Origin: Burkholderia territorii
GTDB taxonomy: Bacteria; Pseudomonadota; Gammaproteobacteria; Burkholderiales; Burkholderiaceae
Assembly: GCF_902833055.1 (NCBI RefSeq)
Contig: NZ_CADFEJ010000019.1
Coordinates: 43,549-107,548 of the forward strand
Direction: 5' to 3'
Length of the DNA: 64,000 nucleotides
Positions 1 through 8,264 of the stretch are shown here, piece after piece. The position numbers and the translations under genes were made by a program. The notes under the pieces were generated by a model. That model searched no databases. It was not told where the DNA came from and worked only from the letters and a program-made list of their open reading frames with translations. Each line of letters starts with the position of its first letter. Within the stretch, counting starts at the first letter, position 1.

Positions 1-113
1 GTTATTTGCTGCAGCCCGCCACATCGGTTGCGTACGAGGTTCAGCGTGGCATGACGGACCACCCGCTTTATGCTTCATCTGGCTGGGGTGCATACTACAC
101 GGATGAAGCCTGA
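1..113 (+). CDS. C-terminal tail of a putative T6SS effector (5' truncated by window edge)
   Basis: The third frame is open from the window start and ends in TGA at 111-113. Its last residues include ATSVAYEVQRG and DHPLYASSGWGAYYTDEA. Nearly the same ending (ATSVAYDTQLG, DHPLYASRGWGAYYTDEV) occurs at 14309-14467, so this is a real coding tail with a paralogue in the window. The paralogue follows membrane-segment-rich fragments that resemble large T6SS effectors of the BTH_I2691/VasX-like kind, and both tails are followed directly by a secreted-protein gene. Effector identity is inferred from context; the catalytic or pore-forming part lies outside the window. Confidence 0.55.
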   Translation, partial: YLLQPATSVAYEVQRGMTDHPLYASSGWGAYYTDEA

Positions 114-293
114 TAAAACGATATTTGATACTGAACTTCGAGTACCTGCGCGGCGGCTCTGCGTCGTGTAGTTCAGTACGAGCAAGGCGGCGAAGGTCGA
201 GTTTCGATTAAATGAGAATCGATGTGTGATCGGAAGGATTGTCGGCGGCATAAATCGAGTTGCTGGGGTTGGTTTGATAAAAAGGGATTAAGT

Positions 294-1646
294 GTGAAGA
301 ATTCTTGCCTTTGCAAATTAGCTATGTCATTGGCCTTGGCGGCATCGGGGCTCAGTGTATGCTTTGCCGTCCGCGGCGTAGAACTATCCGGCGCGAAACC
401 AGCGTATCCGTGGTGTTCGGCGATTTCATCTAATACGACGAATCCGGAAGAACTTCATGCTTCCATAGTTAAAAACCTCCGTTGCGTTGATCTGACGCGT
501 CGATTTAGTCCCGCTGACATATCTTCTAAAAATTATGCCGCGAGTGAATTGCAGCTAAAGTGGCACGAGCATTCGGCGACGGCATATACTGGCATTGGTG
601 GCGATACGATTCTCAATGACATTGCTGTGACTCCGTCCGGCCGCCTTGTCGCCGTTGGCGGGCCCGGATTGCAAGTGGTGTCGAACGATGGACAAGGAAA
701 AACTTGGCACGTGGTTCGACACACTCCTTTCGGCGGTGCATTGTTTGGGGTTACTGTCCTGGACGATAAACGTGCATTCTCGGTCGGCGGTAATCGGGAA
801 ATTCTGCGGACTCAGGATGGCCAGGATTGGGAGCAGTTCAACCAAGTCTTTACGTCATATACTGATCCGGGACGCCTCGCTCTGTCATTTGGTAATGGTG
901 GGGGTGGGAAAGCATTCGATGTGGCGTTTTCTGATCCAGATCACGGAATCGTCGTTGGCCAATCGGACGTCTGTCGCAGTGGCGACGAATGCAAGTTCGT
1001 TGGGGAAGTGCTTCGTACGATTGACGGTGGTCAGAGATGGGTGCCAGTGACGTCTCGTCCTCTTGGAAACACGTTCGCGTTCACACGAGTAATCTTCGTG
1101 AACGCGAGTGAAGGTTGGGTGGCGGGAAGTCAAGGAGCTTTGCTACACACGATAGATGGCGGAGAACATTGGAACCGTGTGTTGTCGTTGGAAGATCCCG
1201 ACGCTAAAAGCGTTAACTTCGGAGGGTTGAGTTTTAACAGTACGAAACATGGCTGCGTTGGAGGATCTTACAAGGTTTGGTGTACGTGGGATGGGGGCAT
1301 CAAATGGAAACGTGCAAAATTGGAACTTCCTCAAGGTCTCGAAGGGTCCAGCGAAATTGGTATCACTAGACTGCTATTGCCCGACGACTTCAACGGGTGG
1401 CTTATCACGAAACAAGGATTGATTCTCCGTACAGACAACGGTGGTAGCCAGTGGAAACTCTGGATGAACGTTGCCGAAACCGCGCCTGCTATGCTCACTG
1501 GAGTGCAACTGACCGGATTGGCTTTGGGGCGCGAAAGAGTATGGGTGGTGGGTGGGGCGGATTTTGAGAAAAATGAAAATGCGGACGCCTCACAGGGAAA
1601 GTCGTCAATGAATAGCTCGTCATTGATTCTTTCCTGGCCACTGTAA
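294..1646 (+). CDS. Secreted BNR/Ycf48-like beta-propeller protein, candidate immunity protein
   Basis: About 450 residues. I chose GTG 294 because it gives a clean Sec signal peptide (KLAMSLALAASGLSVCFA) and has AAGGGA upstream; an in-frame ATG at 222 would add 24 charged, Cys-rich residues. Six Asp-box-like motifs of the T-x-D-G-G-x-x-W kind fall near residues 128, 171, 241, 285, 329 and 379 (for example RTIDGGQRW, HTIDGGEHW, RTDNGGSQW), spaced like blades of a sialidase/Ycf48-type propeller. No catalytic sialidase residues are evident, so binding rather than catalysis is likely. It lies between an effector-like tail and a PAAR gene. GC is visibly lower than in the tss genes, suggesting acquisition. 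An immunity or adaptor role is inference. Confidence 0.6.
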   Translation: MKNSCLCKLAMSLALAASGLSVCFAVRGVELSGAKPAYPWCSAISSNTTNPEELHASIVKNLRCVDLTRRFSPADISSKNYAASELQLKWHEHSATAYTGIGGDTILNDIAVTPSGRLVAVGGPGLQVVSNDGQGKTWHVVRHTPFGGALFGVTVLDDKRAFSVGGNREILRTQDGQDWEQFNQVFTSYTDPGRLALSFGNGGGGKAFDVAFSDPDHGIVVGQSDVCRSGDECKFVGEVLRTIDGGQRWVPVTSRPLGNTFAFTRVIFVNASEGWVAGSQGALLHTIDGGEHWNRVLSLEDPDAKSVNFGGLSFNSTKHGCVGGSYKVWCTWDGGIKWKRAKLELPQGLEGSSEIGITRLLLPDDFNGWLITKQGLILRTDNGGSQWKLWMNVAETAPAMLTGVQLTGLALGRERVWVVGGADFEKNENADASQGKSSMNSSSLILSWPL

Positions 1647-1693
1647 TTAAGTGCGAAAAATGTTTCGGCGATTGATAAATCTATCTACCCACT

Positions 1694-1957
1694 ATGAAAG
1701 GCCTTGTATTTGAAGGTGATCCCACTGATCACGACGGTTATGTCATGACTGCAACCTCGACGATCATCGAAAGGGGCAAGCGCGCGGCGCTCGTTGGCGA
1801 TCTGGTCAACTGCCCGCGCGACGGACACGGAGTCAACCCGATTGTTGAAGGCGATCCGACCATGACGGATAACGGTAAATATCTCGTGACTCACCTGAGT
1901 CGGGCCGCTTGTGGATGCCGGATCTTTGCCCGCCACACAACGTTGCTCGCAGGCTAA
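1694..1957 (+). CDS. PAAR-domain protein (T6SS spike tip)
   Basis: 87 residues, a complete stand-alone PAAR protein. PAAR proteins sharpen the VgrG trimer and carry or recruit effectors for T6SS delivery. Glycine/proline turns and candidate zinc ligands are visible: Cys in GDLVNCPRDGHG, His in GHG, and a C-terminal HLSRAACGCRI stretch. There is no fused toxin domain, so cargo would have to be separate. It begins 47 bases after the propeller gene and ends 3 bases before the next gene, which places it at the head of the tss operon. Confidence 0.85.
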   Translation: MKGLVFEGDPTDHDGYVMTATSTIIERGKRAALVGDLVNCPRDGHGVNPIVEGDPTMTDNGKYLVTHLSRAACGCRIFARHTTLLAG

Positions 1958-1960
1958 CCG

Positions 1961-3145
1961 ATGCCATGGCCAATACCCGAACTGTCACCGTCTGAGCTGC
2001 CCAAACCCATCGATTGGCGGATATGGTCACTGGTTTTCGTGGCTGTCTTCGGCCTTAGTTTCGCAGCAGTCGTATTTTTCTGGCCTCAAGGCCGGACCAC
2101 GCACACGGCGATGTTCTGGACGCTGGTGGCCGGTGCGCCCCTAAGCCTGTTCGCCATCCTGTTCGGCGTGAAGCTGAATGACTGGGAGCAACGTCAACTT
2201 GAACACGAAGAGCGTGTACGTGAGAACGAGCGACTGATGTCGCTGTGGCACACATGGGCAAATCGAGGCATTTTCGTTGCTAATGCAACCTGCTTGCCTG
2301 GTGGCGTGGAGAACACTGACGGATGGGAAAGGCTGGACTATTCATTCCCGGTCAATCTGGGCAGAGGCCGCGCACTTGATTGTCTGGAGCCGATCGCGGC
2401 TGAAAAGCGGCACGAGACGGTTATCGCTCTGATCGCAGATCGCTTTTCGAAGCAGCTCTTGGCTGTTCGAAGTCTGAATGTCTTGGTGTTGCTTGATGAA
2501 AAGTCGGCGGAAGACATGGCTCAATGGGACGTCGCAGTCCGCGCCGTGCTTTCCACCCATCCGATCCGGCTTTCCGTGGACTGCATCCCAGCATCGGGAG
2601 ATCTGTCATCACTATCGATCTATGTCGACCAGAACAACATGCCGCCGACGCTGATCATTGCCGGCCAGTTCTGGACGGCTGGCGTCAATCCTGGTTATAG
2701 CGAGGGCGTCGCGGGGATTCTGATGTGCTCAATGCAATCTGCCGTTCGGACGCGCGACGAGAACGCGCTCGCGGGCTGTCGCCTTCTGCGACCGATGCTG
2801 TCAGCGACCAGCGAGATCGGTGCAGATCTTCACCAAGCCACAAAGTTCCAGGTTGGACGCAATTCTATCCAATGTGCGTGGCTCGGCGCGCTCGATATGG
2901 AGGCAGTGTCCGCACTGCGTTTGGAAATGGGTAGATGTCTGTCAACGAAAGAGGCCGCGATACGCGATATGGACGAGGTACTTGGCATACCCGGGCCGGT
3001 GAGTCCCTGGCTCACTCTTGCGATCGCTGTCGAAATGGGTTTGCGAAGCGGGAAACCACAGCTCGCTGCAATTTGTGACAGCGCCAGCAAGCGTTCGGTG
3101 CTTTGTACGCTTCTGCCGGAAAAGGCAAAGGATCAATCGACGTGA
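1961..3145 (+). CDS. T6SS-associated membrane protein of unknown function
   Basis: 394 residues. Two hydrophobic segments near residues 22-46 and 52-72 are followed by a charged stretch (EHEERVRENERLMSLW) and a long soluble domain, predicted cytoplasmic. I recognise no catalytic motif. It starts 3 bases after the PAAR stop, and its own TGA overlaps the tssM GTG by four bases (GTGA), so translation is probably coupled. Its position between PAAR and tssM suggests a membrane-complex accessory or PAAR-linked adaptor role. Function is unknown; the case for a real gene is strong. Confidence 0.75.
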   Translation: MPWPIPELSPSELPKPIDWRIWSLVFVAVFGLSFAAVVFFWPQGRTTHTAMFWTLVAGAPLSLFAILFGVKLNDWEQRQLEHEERVRENERLMSLWHTWANRGIFVANATCLPGGVENTDGWERLDYSFPVNLGRGRALDCLEPIAAEKRHETVIALIADRFSKQLLAVRSLNVLVLLDEKSAEDMAQWDVAVRAVLSTHPIRLSVDCIPASGDLSSLSIYVDQNNMPPTLIIAGQFWTAGVNPGYSEGVAGILMCSMQSAVRTRDENALAGCRLLRPMLSATSEIGADLHQATKFQVGRNSIQCAWLGALDMEAVSALRLEMGRCLSTKEAAIRDMDEVLGIPGPVSPWLTLAIAVEMGLRSGKPQLAAICDSASKRSVLCTLLPEKAKDQST

Positions 3146-6100
3146 ACAATAAGTATGCGTGGGGCCGGTGGCTCGTCATACTGGGAATTGCGGTTGCGGC
3201 GACGCTGTTTGTCTATCTAACGGTAGACGAGGTTCAGCTCCTGCGATGGTTCAATAGCTATGGTCGCATCCTTGTCGGCGCTGTGCTCGTTTCTCTGATT
3301 CTGCTTGCCATTGTGCTTCCACGGAGGCAACAGATTCGCCTTGACCTCCAACGCCAGTCAAAAGAACAAGGTCTGGAACCCCCACAGCCAGAAGGGAAAC
3401 CTGAACTCCACAAGTCTCAGGACGCGTCTGCCCGAGCCGTCGCCCTGCGAGACAATCTTGCCTACCGCCACGGCTGGCGCTGGCGCTACCGGGATCGCTG
3501 GGTATTGATCGCCGGCGATTTGCCGCTGGTGAAACGCGTGGCACCGGGACTCGTCGACGCGGGGTATCTGATCACCGGCAACACGGTCCTGCTGTACGCC
3601 AGGCAAACCCGCGACACGCTCGAGACCGAGTGGCTCGACCAGATTCGCCGATTGCGCCGTCGGCGCCCGATCGACGCGATCGTGGTCGTGACGCGTAACC
3701 GCAGCTCGGCCAATGCTCCGTTCGATGCCGATAGCCTCTCGCAACGACTCGCGCGCCATGCCCGCGCGCTGCGCTGGGCCGCACCCGCGTATCTCCTCAA
3801 CGTTACCGATTTCGGCAGCGAAACGACGAGTCCCGACGAGGCGATCGGTTTCACCTGGTCGAACGCGCGCGTCAACGCGGACGAGATCGACACGTCCCTG
3901 CAGGCGCTCGCCTATAACCTGGCGGATGCCGGTGTCGTACGGCTGACGAAGGATGCCCACGATCGCTATCCGGCCGAGTTGTCCCGGCATATTTCGAACC
4001 TTCGTAGCGCACTGTCGGGTCTGGTGCTGCAAACCGGCCAGTCCCGCATCTGGCGGCACGCGGTGCACGGGCTGCTTTTCGCACCGCTGTTCAAGGAACG
4101 GGAGTTGGCGCCGCCAGCGCCCACCGACGCAAACGACGACGAGCCGATAGTCGGCCCTCAACATCGCACGATCTGGCAGACCGTCGCTGAACACAGTCAC
4201 CGAATCCACGGCCGCCGCGTCGGCTTCTCGCTGTCGACGGCAGCCGCATGGATCACGACCGGCCTGGTCGGCTGCTGGATCGCCGGCACGATGCTGTCGG
4301 GATTCGTCAACCGTGCAGCGATCCAGAGCGCGGCCGATACCGTTGCGCAGCTGTCGACCGTTCAGGACGGCACGCAGGCTTTGCAAACTCTCCATGGTCT
4401 TGACCGGCAGATCGATACGCTCGAAGGCCATCAGCGCGACGGCGTGCCATGGAACACGCGCTTCGGCCTGAATCGTGACAGCGCACTACTCGACGCGCTG
4501 TGGCCCAGCTATGCCAACGCGGCGAACCGCATCCTCGTCGCCCCGATCCGTCAGAAGCTCGAAGAACGGCTGCGTCAGCTCGGGTCTCTTTCCGATGCGC
4601 AGATCGCCAGCGGCGGTAACGCGCAGGTGCAGGCCGCGTACGACACGCTCAAGGCCTACCTGATGCTGGCAAGGCCGCAGCATGCCGTTGCCGGCTTTCT
4701 GGCGCCGCAGCTGGTCGCGACAGCCGCGCCCGCCCGTCCAGTCAACTCAAGCCTGTCGCCCGGTACTTGGGAAGACCTCCGGCAGCACGCGATCGCGTTC
4801 TTCGCGAACCACCTCGGTCGCGATTCGACATCGAATGCCACCGCGTTGGCCATCGTGCCCGACGGCAACCTGATCGCGTCAGCCCGACAAACGGTCATTG
4901 GTGTACGCGGGATCCAGAACTCGAAGGACGCGCTCTACCAGCAGATCCTCGACGACGCGACGCCCAAGTATCCGCCGGTGTCTCTCGCCACACTGCTCGG
5001 CGACACGACAAGCCGCGGTCTGTTCAACACGACGGCGACGATTCCGGGCGTATTCACACGCGCAGCCTGGGACGAACGAATTTCGAAGGCGATCGACGAT
5101 GCCAGCGCGCAGCGCGACGTGTCGGGCGATTGGGTATTGTCGGATACCAAGACCGGCAACCAGTCGCCCTCAACGCTCAAAGCAGAGTTGCGTCAACGCT
5201 ACTTCGACGATTACACGCGCGCCTGGGCGCTGTTCCTTAATAGCCTGCGGTGGCAACCGGCACCGACGCTGTCGGCCACCGCCGACCAGCTGACGCTGCT
5301 AGGCGACCCGCAACGCTCGCCGCTCGTCGCGTTGATGAACGCCATCGTCTATCAGGCGGGCGCGGGGGCGAACGCGCAGTCGCTTGCCGACAACCTGATC
5401 ACCAAGGCGCAGCAGCTCGTCGGCACAGGCGAGAAGGACCCGTCGAAACAGGTCCAGCCGCAGCTTGCGCCACTCGTCGCAGCCTTCAGCCCGATCCTGC
5501 GCCTGACCGGCAGCGATCTGGTGTCTGGCCCGCCGGCCAACGGCAAGGCTGCCGCGCAGTTGGCGGCGACGGGTGACCTGAGTCTCGCGCGCTATCTCGA
5601 GCGGGTCACCGCGATGCGTCTGAAGGCGTCCCAGATTGTCTCCGGTGCCGATCCGGACGCCATTGCGCGGTTAGCCGCGCAGTCGGTCCTGCAAGGCAAG
5701 ACCTCCGAGATTTCAGACAGCCGCGACTACGCGAGTCGCGTGGCCGCGAGCCTCGGCGAGCAATGGGCGGGGTTCGGTGAACTTTTCCGGGCACCGTTCG
5801 ACCAGGCGTGGCAGGTGGTCGTGCAGCCGGCTGCATCCAGCCTGAACGAAATCTGGCGCGCAGCGATCGTCGCGGACTGGAACAAGGCATTCGGCGGACG
5901 CTATCCGTTCGCGGACTCCGACAACGACGCGTCGCTGCCCGAGATGGCCCGCTTCATGCGGCCGGACAACGGAGTGATCGCCCAGTTCGTCACGACCCAG
6001 CTCGCCGGCGTCGTTGAGCGGCAGGGAGACCGGTGGGTGGCCGCGCAAGGTGCCGACCACGGTGCGTTGACCATTGATCCGGGTTTCCTGAACAGCCTGA

Positions 6101-6672
6101 ACAAGCTCGCGCGTGTCTCGACGGTGATGTTTCCGTCCGGGGATGCACATGTGCGATACGAGCTGCAGCCTGTGCCGACACCGGGCGTCACGGACATGAA
6201 ATTCGTGCTGTCCGGGCGCGAGCTGCATTACTTCAACCAGAAGCAGGAGTGGACACCGTTCGAGTGGCCCGGACAGTCGCTGGAGAATCTGTCCCACATC
6301 GAATGGCAAACCGAGAAGGGAGGCTTGCGCACGGCGCTCGATTCGCAGGGGCGGTTTGGCCTGATCCGGCTGCTGGAGCGTGCACAGGTGGCGCAGCAGG
6401 ACAGTGCGCGCTATCTGATGACCTGGACGCCCGATACGAGTCAGGGTATCCCGCTGAGAGTCCAACTGCGCAGCGAGGCAGGTGCCGGGCCGCTGGAGGT
6501 GCTGCAATTGCGCCACTTCACGCTGCCCACCCGGGTCTTCGTCACGGGCGCGGCGAAGGCGGCCCCGAAGTTGTCGGAGACCAGTCCGCCACCGTTGCCG
6601 CCTTCCGCGATCGCTGCGGCCAAACATGCCGCCATGCCGTTGCCGCGCGGTGCATTGCCGGAGGTCGAATGA
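3142..6672 (+). CDS. tssM: T6SS membrane-complex protein TssM (IcmF/VasK family)
   Basis: 1176 residues from GTG 3142, which overlaps the upstream stop and has AAAGGA before it. TssM spans the inner membrane and, with TssL and TssJ, forms the trans-envelope channel. Two N-terminal membrane segments (about 9-28 and 41-60), a cytoplasmic domain, a third segment near 367-392 and a long periplasmic domain with the family's C-terminal WTPFEWPG-type motif match IcmF architecture and length. The cytoplasmic domain lacks a Walker A P-loop: where GxxGxGKT is expected, near residue 118, the sequence is WVLIAGDLPLVKRVAPG. It is therefore probably a nucleotide-independent TssM subtype. tssA starts within its stop codon. 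Confidence 0.93.
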   Translation: MNNKYAWGRWLVILGIAVAATLFVYLTVDEVQLLRWFNSYGRILVGAVLVSLILLAIVLPRRQQIRLDLQRQSKEQGLEPPQPEGKPELHKSQDASARAVALRDNLAYRHGWRWRYRDRWVLIAGDLPLVKRVAPGLVDAGYLITGNTVLLYARQTRDTLETEWLDQIRRLRRRRPIDAIVVVTRNRSSANAPFDADSLSQRLARHARALRWAAPAYLLNVTDFGSETTSPDEAIGFTWSNARVNADEIDTSLQALAYNLADAGVVRLTKDAHDRYPAELSRHISNLRSALSGLVLQTGQSRIWRHAVHGLLFAPLFKERELAPPAPTDANDDEPIVGPQHRTIWQTVAEHSHRIHGRRVGFSLSTAAAWITTGLVGCWIAGTMLSGFVNRAAIQSAADTVAQLSTVQDGTQALQTLHGLDRQIDTLEGHQRDGVPWNTRFGLNRDSALLDALWPSYANAANRILVAPIRQKLEERLRQLGSLSDAQIASGGNAQVQAAYDTLKAYLMLARPQHAVAGFLAPQLVATAAPARPVNSSLSPGTWEDLRQHAIAFFANHLGRDSTSNATALAIVPDGNLIASARQTVIGVRGIQNSKDALYQQILDDATPKYPPVSLATLLGDTTSRGLFNTTATIPGVFTRAAWDERISKAIDDASAQRDVSGDWVLSDTKTGNQSPSTLKAELRQRYFDDYTRAWALFLNSLRWQPAPTLSATADQLTLLGDPQRSPLVALMNAIVYQAGAGANAQSLADNLITKAQQLVGTGEKDPSKQVQPQLAPLVAAFSPILRLTGSDLVSGPPANGKAAAQLAATGDLSLARYLERVTAMRLKASQIVSGADPDAIARLAAQSVLQGKTSEISDSRDYASRVAASLGEQWAGFGELFRAPFDQAWQVVVQPAASSLNEIWRAAIVADWNKAFGGRYPFADSDNDASLPEMARFMRPDNGVIAQFVTTQLAGVVERQGDRWVAAQGADHGALTIDPGFLNSLNKLARVSTVMFPSGDAHVRYELQPVPTPGVTDMKFVLSGRELHYFNQKQEWTPFEWPGQSLENLSHIEWQTEKGGLRTALDSQGRFGLIRLLERAQVAQQDSARYLMTWTPDTSQGIPLRVQLRSEAGAGPLEVLQLRHFTLPTRVFVTGAAKAAPKLSETSPPPLPPSAIAAAKHAAMPLPRGALPEVE

Positions 6673-8264
6673 TGCTGGGCGGACTGTTCAAAAGCCTCTT
6701 TCCGGCGCGCGACGACGCCGAGCAGCTCGCGCGCGCGCGACTCGACGCGTGGAACGCGTGGCTGCTGCCGCTCGTGGGCGACACCGGCGTGGGGCGCGAT
6801 CCAGGCTACGAGGACGCGTTCTTCGAGCTGCGGGAGGAGACACAAAAGCTCTCCGGCATCGATGACGGCCTGATCGTTCGGTCCTGCGAGCAGTTGCTCA
6901 AGGAGACCGGCAAGGATCTGCGTCTGGCCGGTTACTACGCGTTCGCCCGTCTGCGGCAGGATGGTCCGGCGGGCTTTGCCGACGGGCTTGAACTCGCCGC
7001 GGCGCTCGTCGACCGGTTCGGGGAAGCGGTGCTGCCCGCTCGCGCCGAGGCGAGGAAGGGCGCACTCGAGATGCTGGCGACCGCCCGCATGATCGAGCTG
7101 CTGGAAAGCCGCGGCGCGTTCGCGCCGACGGATCTCGAACGCGCACTTGCCGCGCTCGACGTACTCGTCGCACGCACGGGGGCGTGGCCCGATGCCGCGC
7201 GCCCGAACCTGCAACCGCTCGTCTCTCGGTTCGAGCGGAACAACGAATCCACTCGCAGCGCCGAGCAGGACACGGCAACGTCCCCAGCGCCGTCTGCGGC
7301 GACTACGGTTTCCAGCGCGCCCACTTCAACGCGAGACCTGCTGGACCAGGCGCGCACGATGGCAGTCTGGCTTCGTGACCAGGAGGAAAACGGCTATCTG
7401 CCGTCGGTACGGCTTGTGCGCAGCGTCCGCTGGGATACGCTGCACGAAGTGCCGCCGGCAGACGCTGCTTTGCGCACGCGCCTCGTGCCGCCCCGCGGCG
7501 AACTTCGCCAGCAGATGAAACGGCTCGTGCTGCAGAAGCAATGGCACGAACTGCTCGAACGTGTCGAAGGCGCGTTCATGGAGGGCGTCAACCACCTGTG
7601 GTTCGACCTGCAGTACTTCCAGCACGTCGCGCTCGATCATGTTGGCGCGCCCTATCACAGCTGGCGCGAACTGCTACGCGCGGACTTCGCGCTGTTCCTT
7701 GAACGGTTGCCCGGCATCGAACGGCTGGCGTTCAACGACGGCACGCCATTCGCCGACGACGCAACGCTCGAGTGGATCGCGCGGCACGCAGTCGTGCGCG
7801 ATCTGGAAGCGGGCGAGTCCGTCACGCCGCTGGCGGTGTCGGCGGGCAACGACGACGGCACGGCAGGCGACTGGCCGGAGATCGAGGCGCAGGCGCGCGA
7901 ACTGACCGCGCGCGAAGGCATCGAGGCGGCCTTCGGGTGGCTCGAAGCGCTGCCGGGCATGAAGACCGAGCGCCACCGCTACCTGCAGCGGCTCGTGATG
8001 GCGCGCCTGGCCGACCATGCCAGCCGCCCGGATACGGCGCTGGCGCTGCTCACCGAGCTCGACGCGTCGTCCCGGTCGCTGCCGCTGGTGTGTTGGGAGC
8101 CGGCGCTCGTCTTCGAGGTCAAGCAGCAACTCGTGCGGGCGTTGAAAGCGATGAGTACCCGCAAGGATGCCGACAAGCCGGCGCTCGCCCGTCGCATCGG
8201 CGAACTGCACGCGGAACTTACCGTGCTCGATCCGGCCCGGACACTGACACTTTCACAAAAATGA
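6669..8264 (+). CDS. tssA: T6SS baseplate/tail-assembly protein TssA
   Basis: 531 residues. The ATG at 6669 overlaps the tssM stop (ATGA); a second ATG follows immediately. An ImpA-type N-terminal domain occupies roughly residues 10-115, then an Ala/Ser/Thr-rich linker near 190-225 (TATSPAPSAATTVSSAP), then an extended helical C-terminal half with the VasJ-like region. TssA proteins recruit baseplate and sheath components and prime tail polymerisation. The C-terminal half decides which TssA class it belongs to; the long VasJ-like form seems likeliest here, but sequence reading alone cannot settle this. The stop overlaps the tssF start by four bases. Confidence 0.85.
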   Translation: MMLGGLFKSLFPARDDAEQLARARLDAWNAWLLPLVGDTGVGRDPGYEDAFFELREETQKLSGIDDGLIVRSCEQLLKETGKDLRLAGYYAFARLRQDGPAGFADGLELAAALVDRFGEAVLPARAEARKGALEMLATARMIELLESRGAFAPTDLERALAALDVLVARTGAWPDAARPNLQPLVSRFERNNESTRSAEQDTATSPAPSAATTVSSAPTSTRDLLDQARTMAVWLRDQEENGYLPSVRLVRSVRWDTLHEVPPADAALRTRLVPPRGELRQQMKRLVLQKQWHELLERVEGAFMEGVNHLWFDLQYFQHVALDHVGAPYHSWRELLRADFALFLERLPGIERLAFNDGTPFADDATLEWIARHAVVRDLEAGESVTPLAVSAGNDDGTAGDWPEIEAQARELTAREGIEAAFGWLEALPGMKTERHRYLQRLVMARLADHASRPDTALALLTELDASSRSLPLVCWEPALVFEVKQQLVRALKAMSTRKDADKPALARRIGELHAELTVLDPARTLTLSQK

